Origin: Fibrobacterota bacterium
GTDB taxonomy: Bacteria > Fibrobacterota > Fibrobacteria > UBA5070
DNA length: 64,000 nt
NCBI GenBank assembly: GCA_029557215.1
Contig: JAKPQQ010000237.1
Coordinates: 1 to 64,000, forward strand
Direction: 5' to 3'
Shown: one piece after another, positions 62,647-64,000 of the stretch
Layout of the letters: each line of letters starts with the position of its first letter
How positions within the stretch are numbered: position 1 is the first letter of the stretch
The notes under the pieces: generated by a model
The model's input: the letters and a program-made list of their open reading frames with translations, nothing else
What the model was told of the DNA's origin: nothing
Databases searched by the model: none
Program-made: the position numbers and the translations under genes

Positions 62647-64000
<1,354 letters not shown>

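Overview
The window is a GC-rich bacterial chromosome segment, most likely from the Fibrobacterota. Three things point there: a TIGR02147-type regulator coupled to a lipoprotein gene, a secreted xylan-degradation cluster, and several exported proteins with a C-terminal beta-sandwich tail of the FlgD or sorting-domain type. The species cannot be named from sequence alone. Gene density is high. Neighbouring genes are often joined by 4-bp stop/start overlaps, many with GTG or TTG starts. Many genes at the head of a transcription unit have no Shine-Dalgarno sequence. Instead a TAnnTT-type -10 box lies 5-10 bases before the start codon, which implies leaderless or nearly leaderless mRNAs.

Layout. 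1-1911: end of an anaerobic cobalamin operon (cbiG, cobJ, cobK). 1865-12892: a degenerate 5'-nucleotidase-like protein, a diguanylate cyclase, a giant alpha-2-macroglobulin lipoprotein, an ADP-ribosylglycohydrolase and an Omp85-like barrel. 12922-18424: ruvB, a degenerate hemerythrin-like protein, a pepP-lipoprotein-purU operon and hslO. 18566-28463: a VIT-domain secreted protein, gltA, hemN, a porin, an aroF-yciO-yceH operon and an outer-membrane protein gene with a probable frameshift. 28641-29230: a MazEF-like toxin-antitoxin pair. 29555-35536: a xylan cluster (GH10 xylanase, CE6 esterase, an internally deleted GH27 and a GH43). 35564-37184: rpsP-rimM-trmD. 37304-43729: murJ, a CHASE2 Ser/Thr kinase, an LpoA-like protein and an rRNA methyltransferase, all overlapping. 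43763-46454: an HDOD-GAF protein with a cyclic-nucleotide-binding partner, and a low-molecular-weight phosphatase.

46500-52850 is the accessory part. It holds a hairpin-array repeat, tRNA-Cys, two tandem type IV pilins, an AT-rich helical-repeat gene, an AAA-ATPase/PDDEXK gene, a heme-motif gene fragment, an Rpn/YhgA-type nuclease and a second hairpin array. 52852-64000: a SEC-C protein coupled to gyrB, the TIGR02147-lipoprotein pair behind a CRP-like palindrome, rpiA, two paralogous secreted proteins, a second copy of the hairpin-array repeat, alkD and the start of alaS.

Functionally the segment suggests a Gram-negative plant-polymer degrader that exports hydrolases. Its envelope signalling uses c-di-GMP, a CHASE2 kinase and an HDOD/cNMP module. 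The least explained items are the covarying hairpin-array repeats, the deleted GH27, the AAA-ATPase/heme-fragment/Rpn segment and the pattern of leaderless genes.
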